A stretch of 64,000 bases of DNA, from NCBI GenBank assembly GCA_965205925.1, contig OZ242183.1, positions 930,001 to 994,000 on the forward strand, given 5' to 3'. A program made the position numbers and the translations under genes. The notes beneath the pieces are model-generated. The model saw nothing but the letters and a program-made list of their open reading frames with translations. It was not told the DNA's origin and did not search any database. Below, one piece after another: positions 42,309 to 51,112 of this stretch (the first letter of the stretch is position 1; each line of letters opens with the position of its first letter). Source of the DNA: CAYRJD01 sp965205925 (GTDB lineage: Bacteria > Actinomycetota > Acidimicrobiia > Acidimicrobiales > Poriferisodalaceae).

Positions 42309-45089
42309 ATGGGTGTGATGCAGCGAGTTCTCCGTGTTGGAGAAGGCAAAAAGTTACGCGCCCTGGAATCGCTGGTGCCCGACATCAACGCAGCCGAGCT
42401 CGAGGTGCAAAAGCTGACAGACGAGCAGCTCCGTGCGCGCACCGACGACTTCCGTAATCAGCTCGCCAATGGCGCCGACCTAAACGACCTGCTGATTGAG
42501 ACTTTCGCTGTTGCGCGTGAGGCCGCCCAACGTGTCATCGGTCAACGTCATTACGACGTGCAGCTCATGGGTGGCATGGCATTGCATTTTGGCTGGGTAG
42601 CCGAAATGAAAACCGGTGAGGGGAAAACATTGGTTTCCACCTTGCCCGTTTATCTCAATGCCCTTTCTGGCAAAGGTGTTCACGTGGTTACTGCCAACGA
42701 ATATCTTGCTAGCCGTGACGCCGAGTGGATGGGACGCATTCATCGTTTTCTCGGTTTGGAAGTAGGGCTGGTGGTGCCTGGCAATTTCGAAGCCACCCAC
42801 AAGCGTGCGCAATACGCCGCTGATGTTACTTATGGCACCAACAATGAATTTGGCTTTGACTACCTGCGAGACAACATGTCACCAAAGTTTGAGCTACAGA
42901 GCCAACGCGGCCACAACTACTGCATCGTTGACGAGGTTGACTCAATCCTCATAGATGAGGCACGCACGCCTTTGATTATCAGTGGGCGGCTTGCTGACAC
43001 GGCCCGCATGTACGAACGGTTTGCGGCGATTTCGCGTTCAATGAATCGTGATATCGACTACGAAGTAGAAGAGGACAAGCGCAACGTTGCGATTCTTGAG
43101 CCAGGCATCGAAAAGGTTGAGCGAGCACTTGACATAGAAAACCTCTACGACCAAAACTCCGCCAGCCTTGTGCCGCAGTTGAGTGCGGCCTTGCGAGCCA
43201 AAGAGCTGTACAAGCGCGACAAGGATTACGTCATCCAAAACGGCGACGTAAAGATCGTCGATGAGTTCACGGGTCGCATCTTGGAAGGCCGCCGTTGGAG
43301 CGAAGGATTACATCAGGCGGTAGAAGCCAAAGAGGGCGTCAAAATTAAAGAGGAAAACCAGACGCTAGCCACGGTCACCTTGCAGAACTATTTCAAGCTC
43401 TACGACAAGTTGGCTGGTATGACTGGTACCGCTGAGACCGAAGCCGCAGAGTTTGGCAACACTTACGGACTTGATGTGGTACCGATTCCAACTCATCGGC
43501 CGTTGAACCGACTCGGCCAACCTGACTTGATTTACAAAACTGAGGCTTCAAAATTTGAAGCGGTAGTGGATGACATCTCAGAACGCAGCGCTAAAGGGCA
43601 GCCGGTTTTGGTGGGCACTATCAGCGTGGAGAAATCAGAAAAGCTGTCGCGTGCCCTGGAACAGCGCGGTATTAAGCATCACGTCCTAAACGCCAAGGAA
43701 CATCACCGCGAGGCTGAGGTCATCACACAAGCCGGCCAGATCGGAGCGGTAACCGTCGCGACAAACATGGCAGGGCGTGGCGTGGACATCTTGCTGGGTG
43801 GCAATCCTGAAGGCCTTGCCCGCCACGACCTAATAGCCGACAAGCGCGACCCGGACGATCCGGCTAACGCGCAAGATCTGGCAGCGTTGACACGCACGTA
43901 CGAGCAAGAATGTGAAGAGCAAAAGACCGAGGTTCTAAGACACGGCGGGCTTTATGTGTTGGGCACCGAACGCCACGAGTCGCGCCGCATTGATAATCAG
44001 CTACGCGGTCGTTCAGGTCGTCAAGGCGACCCGGGCGAGAGTCGGTTCTACCTGTCGTTGGAAGATGACCTGATGCGCATGTTTGCGACCTCTGCGATGA
44101 ACTGGGTCATGGATAAGTCTCTGCCCGACGATGTTCCCCTTGAAGCCAAGATGGTGACCAAAGCCATTGAGCGAGCGCAAAACTCCGTTGAACAGCGCAA
44201 CGCCGAGTCGCGCAAAAACGTTCTCAAGTATGACAATGTGATGAACGAGCAACGCAAGGTGATGTATGCCCGGCGTAAACAAATATTGGGCGGTATCGAT
44301 CTGCGTGAGGTGGCACTGGAGCATCTAACCAAAGCCGTGAACGACTTGGTTGATGAATATTGCGACTCCGAACATGCCAGCGAGTGGGATCTAGAAGGAT
44401 TGTTGGTGGGGATTCACGAATACTGGCCCACGGTGCTAACCGCTGAACAGTTGGCACAGTGCGATGGCGCAAAAGAAAACGACGCAAATGAGATAGAAGC
44501 ACTGTTGCTTGAAGACGGACAGAAGCAATATGAGGAGCGCGAGGTTGAACTCGGATCTGAGCTAATGCGGACCGCCGAACGTCAGGTGTTGCTTGGATTG
44601 CTAGATCAGCGTTGGCGAGACCACCTCTCAGCGATGGATCATTTGCGTGATGGCATTCATTTACGCGGGATCGGCCAAAAAGATCCGGTAGCGGAGTGGC
44701 AACGAGAGGGCTTTGACATGTTCTCGCAGATGCTGAAACACACCTATCAAGACTTTGTTAAGCACATCATGCATGTAGAGCTGACGAAACCGGATCAGGA
44801 AAAAAAGCCGAACCCGAAAAAAGCCGAACCCAAAGTGCCTCAACTGCAATATTTTGCGCCCGATGGCACTAGTTCTGGTGGTGGAACAACGCAACCGACT
44901 CAGCAAGGTTCTCAACAACAAGTGCTGACAGGAGCAAGAAGTAGTAGCTCAGTAGGTGGTGGCTCTGCTGGCGCAACTGCAACTGTGACGGAGCGTCCAA
45001 AAAATGCCGAGACGGGTCGCAAACTGGGGCGCAACGATCCATGCCACTGCGGTTCGGGCCGCAAGCTAAAACACTGCCACGGCCGTTGA
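42309..45089 (+). CDS. secA: Preprotein translocase ATPase SecA
   Basis: Drives proteins through SecYEG. A 926-residue protein with Walker A-region MKTGEGKTLVSTLP near residue 98, YGTNNEFGFDYLRDN, DEVDSILIDEARTPLIISG, the helicase motif VTVATNMAGRGVDILLGGNPEG and GRSGRQGDPGESRFYLSLED. A long Ser/Gly/Gln-rich linker (about residues 850-905) leads to the zinc-binding SecB/ribosome-contact tail NDPCHCGSGRKLKHCHG. The ATG start matches the family N-terminus. It sits between comF and prfB; the usual raiA/hpf neighbour is not present. Confidence 0.96.
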   Translation: MGVMQRVLRVGEGKKLRALESLVPDINAAELEVQKLTDEQLRARTDDFRNQLANGADLNDLLIETFAVAREAAQRVIGQRHYDVQLMGGMALHFGWVAEMKTGEGKTLVSTLPVYLNALSGKGVHVVTANEYLASRDAEWMGRIHRFLGLEVGLVVPGNFEATHKRAQYAADVTYGTNNEFGFDYLRDNMSPKFELQSQRGHNYCIVDEVDSILIDEARTPLIISGRLADTARMYERFAAISRSMNRDIDYEVEEDKRNVAILEPGIEKVERALDIENLYDQNSASLVPQLSAALRAKELYKRDKDYVIQNGDVKIVDEFTGRILEGRRWSEGLHQAVEAKEGVKIKEENQTLATVTLQNYFKLYDKLAGMTGTAETEAAEFGNTYGLDVVPIPTHRPLNRLGQPDLIYKTEASKFEAVVDDISERSAKGQPVLVGTISVEKSEKLSRALEQRGIKHHVLNAKEHHREAEVITQAGQIGAVTVATNMAGRGVDILLGGNPEGLARHDLIADKRDPDDPANAQDLAALTRTYEQECEEQKTEVLRHGGLYVLGTERHESRRIDNQLRGRSGRQGDPGESRFYLSLEDDLMRMFATSAMNWVMDKSLPDDVPLEAKMVTKAIERAQNSVEQRNAESRKNVLKYDNVMNEQRKVMYARRKQILGGIDLREVALEHLTKAVNDLVDEYCDSEHASEWDLEGLLVGIHEYWPTVLTAEQLAQCDGAKENDANEIEALLLEDGQKQYEEREVELGSELMRTAERQVLLGLLDQRWRDHLSAMDHLRDGIHLRGIGQKDPVAEWQREGFDMFSQMLKHTYQDFVKHIMHVELTKPDQEKKPNPKKAEPKVPQLQYFAPDGTSSGGGTTQPTQQGSQQQVLTGARSSSSVGGGSAGATATVTERPKNAETGRKLGRNDPCHCGSGRKLKHCHGR
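44801..44831 (+). repeat. 16-bp tandem duplication in the secA linker (out of frame)
   Basis: AAAAAAGCCGAACCC repeats with period 16 (from 44801 and from 44817). Because 16 is not a multiple of three the copies are read as KKPNP and KKAEP, so the event shifted the frame between the two copies and the linker tolerated it or a second change restored the frame. Confidence 0.85.
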
Positions 45090-45106
45090 AAAACACCTAA
45101 CTAACC

Positions 45107-45121
45107 ATGACCGACTGTTGA
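45107..45121 (+). promoter_or_regulatory. Four-codon mini-ORF ending in UGA, overlapping the prfB start
   Basis: ATG at 45107 reads M-T-D-C and stops at TGA 45119-45121. The TTG start of prfB occupies 45118-45120, giving the stop/start overlap TTGA. It lies 17 nt after the secA stop (also TGA). Whether it is translated is unknown. Confidence 0.35.
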
Positions 45122-46248
45122 CAGATCACCGTCAGTGGAGTGATTACCCCATCGCGCTTGCCGAACTAGAACGCCGGGTAACGCAAGCCCAAACATATTT
45201 GGGTGTTCAAGCCGCGCGCGCGCTGCGCGACGAGCTGTCCGAAGCCGCAGCCGATCCCAGCCTGTGGGACGATGCTGATCACGCTCGGTCGGTAACGACT
45301 CGCTTGGCAAACGTCACCGATGACATTAAACATTGGGAGCAGGTAAGCACTGCATTCGATGATTTATCCGCTCTGTTCTCATTGGCCGACGAAGAGGGCG
45401 ACCAAAGCCTGGCGCCTGAGCTCGACGAGGCAATAACAGAGCTAAAAGCTCAGCTTGACGAGATTGAGCTATTGGCGCTACTGGGCGGCGAGCATGACGA
45501 AAACGATGCCGTGTGTGAGGTTCATTCAGGTGCCGGTGGAACAGACGCTTGTGATTGGGCCGAGATGCTGCTGCGGATGTATCAACGCTGGGCTGAACGC
45601 CGAGGTTTCGGGGTTCAGCTAATCGAAGCCACCGACGGTGGCGCAGCGGGCATCAGCTCGGCCACTTTTGAAGTAAAAGGACGCCATGCGTTCGGATTTC
45701 TCCAAGCCGAGCGCGGGGTACACCGACTGGTCCGCATCTCACCTTTTGACACGCAATCGCGACGACACACCGCTTTTGCCTCGCTTTCAGTTGTACCTCT
45801 CTTTGAAGAGGTATCTGATGAGGTTGAGATAGATGAGAAAGACCTAAGGATCGATACCTATAGATCGTCAGGAGCGGGTGGCCAGCACGTAAATGTGACC
45901 GATTCGGCGGTACGAATCACGCATCTGCCTACCGGTGTGGTAGTGGCATGCCAGAACGAACGAAGTCAGCACCAAAACAAAGAGCGTGCCATGAAGATGC
46001 TTGCCGCCAAGTTGGCCGATCTTCAACGCACCGAACGGGAAGCTGAAATGGGTGTCTTAGCGGGCGAGCAGCGCGAGGTGACTTGGGGTAGCCAGATACG
46101 CAACTATGTGCTGCATCCGTATCAGCAAGTGAAGGATCTGCGCACGAACGTGGAGATTGGCAATGTGGAAGCAGTGTTAGACGGAGATATCGATGCCTTC
46201 ATGGAAGCATTTTTGCGTTGGCGTGCAATGCAGAATATTTCCACATAG
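45118..46248 (+). CDS. prfB: Peptide chain release factor 2
   Basis: Terminates translation at UGA and UAA. A 376-residue protein with the SPF stop-codon recognition motif (VRISPFDTQSRRHTAF) and the catalytic GGQ (RSSGAGGQHVNVTDSAVRI). It is in a single reading frame: the programmed +1 frameshift found in many prfB genes is absent, as is usual in Actinobacteria. The start is a TTG at 45118; no other in-frame ATG or GTG fits the family N-terminus. A four-codon ORF, ATG ACC GAC TGT TGA (45107-45121), overlaps this start. Confidence 0.94.
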   Translation: MTDHRQWSDYPIALAELERRVTQAQTYLGVQAARALRDELSEAAADPSLWDDADHARSVTTRLANVTDDIKHWEQVSTAFDDLSALFSLADEEGDQSLAPELDEAITELKAQLDEIELLALLGGEHDENDAVCEVHSGAGGTDACDWAEMLLRMYQRWAERRGFGVQLIEATDGGAAGISSATFEVKGRHAFGFLQAERGVHRLVRISPFDTQSRRHTAFASLSVVPLFEEVSDEVEIDEKDLRIDTYRSSGAGGQHVNVTDSAVRITHLPTGVVVACQNERSQHQNKERAMKMLAAKLADLQRTEREAEMGVLAGEQREVTWGSQIRNYVLHPYQQVKDLRTNVEIGNVEAVLDGDIDAFMEAFLRWRAMQNIST

Positions 46249-46256
46249 TTTCCGCC

Positions 46257-46276
46257 GTTAAACCTGGTTAAACCTG
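46257..46276 (+). repeat. 10-bp perfect tandem duplication upstream of ftsE
   Basis: GTTAAACCTG twice (46257-46266, 46267-46276) in the 49-bp gap between prfB and ftsE, ending ten bases before the candidate -10 box. It covers the place where a -35 element would lie. Confidence 0.85.
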
Positions 46277-46285
46277 TCGTAGTCT

Positions 46286-46298
46286 TATTTTTACCCGA
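46286..46298 (+). promoter_or_regulatory. Candidate -10 box for leaderless ftsE transcript
   Basis: TATTTT at 46286-46291 lies exactly six bases before the ftsE ATG (46298), the same hexamer and spacing as at birA. Confidence 0.35.
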
Positions 46299-47005
46299 TG
46301 ATCCGCTTAGAAAACGTAACGAAGATTTACAAAGAGGCCACCCGGGCTTTAGATGATGTGTCGATCAACATCGGCAAGGGCGAGTTCGTGTTCATAGTCG
46401 GGCCGTCAGGCTCGGGTAAATCCACGCTGCTGCGCTTGTTGACACGTGAGGAAACCGTCTCCAGTGGTCAGATCCATGTAGCTGGTAAAGATTTGCAACG
46501 GTTAAGCAATTGGAAGGTGCCGTATTTGCGCCGCAATGTCGGCTCGGTGTTTCAAGATTTCAAGTTGTTGCCGAACAAAACGGTCTATGAGAACGTGGCC
46601 TTTGCGTTAGAGGTAATCGGCAGGCCAGAGGAGGCCATGCGCAAGCAGGTGCCAGCCATCTTGGAAGTTGTTGGATTGGGTGGCAAAGAGAATCGTTTAC
46701 CAGACGAACTTTCAGGCGGTGAGCAGCAGCGGGTAAGTGTTGCGCGGGCCTTTGTGAATCGACCTCTGATATTGCTGGCTGACGAACCGACCGGAAACCT
46801 TGATCCCGCCACATCAGTTGATGTGATGGTTCTGCTAGATCGCATTAATCGGCTTGGCACCACCGTTGTGATGGCCACACATGACCAACACATCGTTGAT
46901 CAGATGCGGCGAAGGGTGATCGCACTGCGCCAGGGACGACTTGAGCGTGACCAACTATCCGGTGGTTACAACCGTGAAGCTGTGCCCGCAAGCGTGCAGC
47001 CTTAA
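46298..47005 (+). CDS. ftsE: Cell division ATP-binding protein FtsE
   Basis: ABC ATPase that, with FtsX, controls peptidoglycan hydrolases at the division site. Walker A VGPSGSGKSTLLRLLT is near residues 34-49, the Q-loop region FQDFKLLPNKTVYENVAFALEV follows, then signature LSGGEQQRVSVARAF and Walker B ILLADEPTGNLD. Its 235 residues are normal, with a short Tyr/Asn-rich tail. It is placed between prfB and ftsX as in Mycobacterium and Streptomyces. Confidence 0.95.
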   Translation: MIRLENVTKIYKEATRALDDVSINIGKGEFVFIVGPSGSGKSTLLRLLTREETVSSGQIHVAGKDLQRLSNWKVPYLRRNVGSVFQDFKLLPNKTVYENVAFALEVIGRPEEAMRKQVPAILEVVGLGGKENRLPDELSGGEQQRVSVARAFVNRPLILLADEPTGNLDPATSVDVMVLLDRINRLGTTVVMATHDQHIVDQMRRRVIALRQGRLERDQLSGGYNREAVPASVQP

Positions 47006-47020
47006 CGGTCGTAGCTAGCC

Positions 47021-47914
47021 ATGAAACGATTTCGATACTTCTCCCGTGAGGCGTGGATAAACAGCCGTCGCAATCCAACCCTGACTTTTGCCGCAATCCT
47101 CACTGTGGCAGTGGGAGTGATGCTGGTGGGGATGGGTCTTATGGCGCGCTATGCAAGCGGAAATGCTCTTGGCCGCTGGGAAGGTGGGGTGCAGTTCGAG
47201 GTTTTTTTACAACCAGACAGCACCCCTAACCAAATTGACGTGATCGGCCAGGAGCTGATTTCCCACCCAGATATAGAGCGCGTGGAATTCTTTTCGCAGG
47301 TCGATGCTGCCGCTTTGCTGCGTCAGACGTTGGATGGCCAGTCTGAGCTACTAGCGGCGATAAGTGAAGAATCTCTGCCGTCGTCATATCGAGTTGTGCC
47401 GCGCACTCCCCAAGCCGAACTGATCGAATCACTGGCGGCTCAGTTTCGAGAACGGCCCGGAGTGTTTGCCGTCGAAACAGGGCGGACTCAGGTGGATGCC
47501 ATTAGAACCTGGTTCGATTCGTTCCGTTGGATTGTGCTGCTGTTGTCGATTGTCTTGTCCGCGGCAAGCGCGATGCTGATCTTTAACTCCATTCGCGTAG
47601 CCGTATTTGCCAGGCGACGAGAGATAGAAGTAATGCGCCTAGTTGGTGCTACCAACGGATTCATCCGGTTTCCGTTTGTGCTTGAGGGCATCGCACATGG
47701 CCTAATTGGAGGAATAGTCGGAGCGTTTACGGCGGGACTGTTGCGCGCACACGTGGAGGATCTGTTCGGACGCTCTGACGTGCTGGCGTTTTTTCGCTCG
47801 TTTGTTGTTACCTCGTCACAGTTTCGAACTGTGGTTGCGCTGACGATCTTGCTGGGAGTGCTGCTAGGTGCAGTTAGCTCGGCGTTTGCGGCGGGACGCT
47901 TCCTAGATTCCTAG
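47021..47914 (+). CDS. ftsX: Cell division protein FtsX
   Basis: Membrane partner of FtsE. A 297-residue protein with one helix near residues 21-42 (LTFAAILTVAVGVMLVGMGLM), an outside domain of about 110 residues (FLQPDSTPNQIDVIGQEL to RTQVDAIRTW) that should contact a hydrolase activator, and three C-terminal helices of the MacB/FtsX type. MRLVGATNGFIRFPFVLEGIAHGLIGG is the conserved cytoplasmic coupling loop. It starts 15 bp after ftsE. The usual downstream hydrolase gene and smpB are not contiguous here; smpB is 8 kb away on the other strand. Confidence 0.94.
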   Translation: MKRFRYFSREAWINSRRNPTLTFAAILTVAVGVMLVGMGLMARYASGNALGRWEGGVQFEVFLQPDSTPNQIDVIGQELISHPDIERVEFFSQVDAAALLRQTLDGQSELLAAISEESLPSSYRVVPRTPQAELIESLAAQFRERPGVFAVETGRTQVDAIRTWFDSFRWIVLLLSIVLSAASAMLIFNSIRVAVFARRREIEVMRLVGATNGFIRFPFVLEGIAHGLIGGIVGAFTAGLLRAHVEDLFGRSDVLAFFRSFVVTSSQFRTVVALTILLGVLLGAVSSAFAAGRFLDS

Positions 47915-47978
47915 TCTTTAGCTTCTGCAATAAGTGCAGAATGTAAAGGCAAAGCAAAAGTGAAGATTGGAATACCCG

Positions 47979-48875
47979 ATGCCCAAGTTTGAAACGATCA
48001 TTTATGAAATCGCTGACCGTGTCTTAACGATCACGCTCAATCGTCCCGAAAAACTCAATGCTTATAACGGACAAATGCATCACGAAGTGTTAGAGGCACT
48101 CGATTTGGCCGATGCCGATGACAACGTGCGAGCGGTCATATTTACCGGCGCTGGGCGCGCTTATTGCGCTGGAGCTGATCTAAGTCGCGGTGCTGAAACG
48201 TTTGACTACGACAGCCAGAGCAAAAGCGCCAAGGTTGAACGCCAGGCGACTAGAGGCGAGGGTGATTTGAGCTGGATGCGTGATGGTGGTGGCTTGTTGT
48301 CGTTGAGGCTTTATGAGTTCAATAAGCCGCTGATTGCGGCCATCAACGGACCAGCCGTGGGAGTGGGAGTGACAATGACCTTGCCTATGGATATCCGATT
48401 GGCCTCGACTCAGGCTCGAGTGGGTTTTGTGTTCAGCCGTAGGGGAGTGGTGCCCGAGGCTTGCTCTTCATACTTCTTGCCGCGCGTGGTGGGTATCGGC
48501 AAAGCCTTGGAGTGGGCTTACAGCGGGCGAGTGTTCGACGCGTCTGAAGCGTTGGAAGGCGGACTGGTGACAGCGGTGCTAGAGCCAGATGATTTGCTTC
48601 CACGAGCTAAAGAGATAGCCACTGAGATTGCTGAGAACACTTCGGCGATTTCGGTAACAATGATTCGGCACATGATGTGGCGGATGTTGGGAGCCGATCA
48701 TCCAATGGAGGCTCACAAGATCGACAGTCGCGGCATCTACTACCTGGGGCGCGAAGAAGATGCGCACGAAGGTGTGGTGTCGTTCTTGGAGAAGCGGCCA
48801 CCGAAGTTCACTATGCAAACCAGTAAAGACATGCCTGAGTTTTTCCCATGGTGGGAGCAACGACTTTTTGAGTGA
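47979..48875 (+). CDS. Enoyl-CoA hydratase/isomerase family protein
   Basis: Crotonase-fold protein of about 298 residues. The oxyanion-hole motifs are AVIFTGAGRAYCAGADLSRG and AAINGPAVGVGVTMTLPMDIRLAS. RRGVVPEACSSYFLPRVVG carries the Glu position used by hydratases. The long insert between the motifs (residues about 68-110) and the Trp-rich C-terminus (FPWWEQRLFE) resemble actinobacterial crotonase-like enzymes of unknown substrate. The ATG at 47979 gives the usual PKFETIIYE start; TTG 47967 is an alternative. It overlaps prmA by 4 bp, a notable coupling of lipid metabolism and translation genes. Confidence 0.88.
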   Translation: MPKFETIIYEIADRVLTITLNRPEKLNAYNGQMHHEVLEALDLADADDNVRAVIFTGAGRAYCAGADLSRGAETFDYDSQSKSAKVERQATRGEGDLSWMRDGGGLLSLRLYEFNKPLIAAINGPAVGVGVTMTLPMDIRLASTQARVGFVFSRRGVVPEACSSYFLPRVVGIGKALEWAYSGRVFDASEALEGGLVTAVLEPDDLLPRAKEIATEIAENTSAISVTMIRHMMWRMLGADHPMEAHKIDSRGIYYLGREEDAHEGVVSFLEKRPPKFTMQTSKDMPEFFPWWEQRLFE

Positions 48876-49807
48876 CGAACATTGTTCTTGCATTTGGTGA
48901 TGGACCAGAAACGCAGCCTCGCCTCTTGCCTGAGCTGGTTGACAAAACGCTGACTAGCGCGATACGACAAGCGCTACGCAGTGTGGATGAATCGCTTGCT
49001 GATACGCAAGATGCTCTTGAAACAGAAATAACAATCACTCACCTACGACCTGGCCGTTGGGTCGGTCATGTGTGTATCAAGGATCAGCATTCTGAGCTTG
49101 CAAACGATCTTGTTCTCGCAAATGCCGTTGTGAGTCATCTACGACTTGCGGGCAAGTCGGCCGTGTTGGGGCCAGCAGATAACAGCCACTTACAGGGCTT
49201 TATTAACCGCAATCGAGCTACCTATGTGAGTGACGATTTGGCAATTTGTTTTCCGTGGGCACCTTGCGATGCCGAGCAGGTGGTTGAGATAGATCCTGGA
49301 ACTGCTTTTGGAGCCGGTTCACATCCCTCAACTGTGCTTGCTGCGCGTGAGTTAGCAAGTGCCCTGGCAAAACCACACCAAAGCGTGCTTGACGTTGGTT
49401 GTGGAAGTGGCGTACTTGCCCTGGTTGCTGCTCGTTGCGGAGCAGGAGAGGTGCTGGGCATTGACATAGATCCGGATGCAGTTAGATGCTCCCAACGCAA
49501 CGCTGAAATAAACGGCTTAGAGCACATCGCAAGCTTTTCAACCACTCCAGTGAGCAAACTCACTCAGACCTATGACGTGGTGATCGCAAATATCGGCGCA
49601 AGAACTCTTGGTGATCTAGCTCCGGAGCTGGCAGTCCGCTTGGCGCCTGGTGCTCGCATAATTCTCAGTGGTATTTCGCCCGCTCAGATTTCTCGCTTGC
49701 AAGCACAGTTTGTACTGCATGGGCCTACCAAACTGGAAACCTGTGTGGTTTTTGAGGCTCCCAAGCGGCTAGATGACTGGTGCGTCCTGGTCGGAACAAG
49801 ACGCTAG
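48872..49807 (+). CDS. prmA: Ribosomal protein L11 methyltransferase-like protein
   Basis: SAM-dependent methyltransferase of about 311 residues. The PrmA signature EIDPGTAFGAGSHPSTVLAA precedes the SAM loop VLDVGCGSGVLALVAARCGAGEVLGIDIDPDAV. VIANIGARTLGDLAPELA follows, where PrmA usually has NILA. The N-terminal domain (residues 1-115) is diverged from the L11-binding domain of known PrmA, so the target may be L11 or another protein. The GTG start overlaps the stop of the enoyl-CoA hydratase gene by 4 bp. Confidence 0.82.
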   Translation: MTNIVLAFGDGPETQPRLLPELVDKTLTSAIRQALRSVDESLADTQDALETEITITHLRPGRWVGHVCIKDQHSELANDLVLANAVVSHLRLAGKSAVLGPADNSHLQGFINRNRATYVSDDLAICFPWAPCDAEQVVEIDPGTAFGAGSHPSTVLAARELASALAKPHQSVLDVGCGSGVLALVAARCGAGEVLGIDIDPDAVRCSQRNAEINGLEHIASFSTTPVSKLTQTYDVVIANIGARTLGDLAPELAVRLAPGARIILSGISPAQISRLQAQFVLHGPTKLETCVVFEAPKRLDDWCVLVGTRR

Positions 49808-49869
49808 TAGGGCCTAGACAAAGAGGGTCGCTTACAGGGCACAGCAAAGAACAACTAGAGGACACCCTT

Positions 49870-49924
49870 AAGTTTGGTTATTATTTGGATTCTTACGTAA
49901 TCAGTTAAGCAATTAGGGGAAAAC
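49870..49924 (+). promoter_or_regulatory. AT-rich promoter-like leader and ribosome site of the LLM oxidoreductase
   Basis: The 117-bp gap before 49925 becomes AT-rich (49870-49915) and ends with TTAGGGGAAAAC before the ATG, a clear Shine-Dalgarno sequence 5-8 nt from the start. No confident -35/-10 pair could be fixed. Confidence 0.4.
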
Positions 49925-51022
49925 ATGCACGTCGGTACTTCGGTGATCTTTCAGAATCCAGATGCGGCTCTTTCGGATCAACAGGTTTACGCCCAAGACA
50001 TTGCGTTGGCGCTACAAGCGGAGCCGATGGGTTATGACTCGATTTGGAGTGTTGAGCATCATTTCACCGACTACACGATGTGCCCTGACGTCCTGCAGTT
50101 TTTGACCTTTATGGCGGCTTCTACTAAGAAAATTCAGCTTGGTTCGATGGTTTGTGTATTGCCTTGGCATGATCCACTGCGAGTTGCAGAACAGATCTCG
50201 ATGCTTGACAACCTCTCCGGGGGTCGTCTGATTTTGGGCATGGGGCGCGGCACTGGCAAGGTGGAGTTTGACGGCTTCCGTGGTGACATGCCGACCGCTC
50301 GCAAGCTGTTCGGTGAATCCGCCGAAATGGTTTTGAAGGCGCTTGAAAACGGCTACGCCGAGTATGACGGCGAGCTGGTGAAACAACCACGGGTGGATAT
50401 CAGGCCACGTCCGTTTAAGTCAATGCGAGGACGTGCCTATGCAGCAGCTATCTCACCTGAGTCGGCCCGGATCATGGCTGAATTGGGTGTTGGCATTTTG
50501 ATCGTGCCTCAAAAGCCGTGGCCGGTGCTTGAGGAAGAGTTGCAGGAGTACAGAGACGTGTACCGCAACGCCAACAGCGAGGAACCGCCACCACCGATTG
50601 TGGCTGGCTGGACCTTTGTCGACAAGAGTGCTGATCGGGCTGAAGAGATGGCTCACCGCTACATAGGTGGCTATTGGGACTCAATCATTAAGCACTATGA
50701 GTTTGACAAGCCACACCTGAAAGACACGGAGGGTTACGAGCATCACGGTTTGATGTACGACCGGTTGACCGCACCGGGCGGCATGGAAAAGATGACTGAG
50801 TTTTTTATGGGGTTGCAAATTTGGGGAACGCCGCAACAGGTAACTGACAAGATCATTTATCTGCAAGAACGCACCTACATGGATTCTTATGTTGGCGTGT
50901 TCAGCTATGCGGGAATGCCGGCCGAAGAATCGCAGCGAAACATGGAGCTGTTCGCTAGCGACGTAATGCCAGCACTGAAATCACTGGCCCCTGTCGACGA
51001 GAGGCTTGGAGCAGCGGCTTAG
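49925..51022 (+). CDS. Luciferase-like (LLM class) flavin- or F420-dependent oxidoreductase
   Basis: TIM-barrel oxidoreductase of 365 residues. GYDSIWSVEHHFTDYTMCPD (residues about 36-55), LGSMVCVLPWHDPLRVAEQISMLDNLSGGRLILGMGRG and AISPESARIMAELGVGILIVP are typical of bacterial-luciferase-like monooxygenases. WSVEHHF is shared with FMN-type members, so FMN use with a separate reductase is as likely as F420 use, even though F420 genes are nearby. The substrate is unknown. Its last codons and TAG stop lie in the first unit of a 34-bp triplication shared with the convergent MFS gene. Confidence 0.88.
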   Translation: MHVGTSVIFQNPDAALSDQQVYAQDIALALQAEPMGYDSIWSVEHHFTDYTMCPDVLQFLTFMAASTKKIQLGSMVCVLPWHDPLRVAEQISMLDNLSGGRLILGMGRGTGKVEFDGFRGDMPTARKLFGESAEMVLKALENGYAEYDGELVKQPRVDIRPRPFKSMRGRAYAAAISPESARIMAELGVGILIVPQKPWPVLEEELQEYRDVYRNANSEEPPPPIVAGWTFVDKSADRAEEMAHRYIGGYWDSIIKHYEFDKPHLKDTEGYEHHGLMYDRLTAPGGMEKMTEFFMGLQIWGTPQQVTDKIIYLQERTYMDSYVGVFSYAGMPAEESQRNMELFASDVMPALKSLAPVDERLGAAA

Positions 51023-51112
51023 TTGCTGCTCGTGGTGTGTTTGTGCAGCGGCTTAGTTGCTGCTCGTGGTGTGTTTGTGCAGCGGCTTAGTTGCTGCTCG
51101 TGGTGTGTTTGT
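51011..51112 (+). repeat. Perfect 34-bp tandem triplication spanning two convergent gene ends
   Basis: Three identical 34-bp units at 51011-51044, 51045-51078 and 51079-51112, followed by a further 8 bases of the unit. Unit 1 contains the last codons and TAG stop of the plus-strand oxidoreductase. Unit 3 contains the last codons (HTTSSN) and stop of the minus-strand MFS gene. Each unit contains TTAG, i.e. both stop codons overlapping. Confidence 0.96.

Noticed and set aside
45118..46248. Programmed +1 frameshift in prfB
   Set aside because: The gene is a single open frame and lacks an internal CTT-TGA site; only the separate mini-ORF at the start is unusual.
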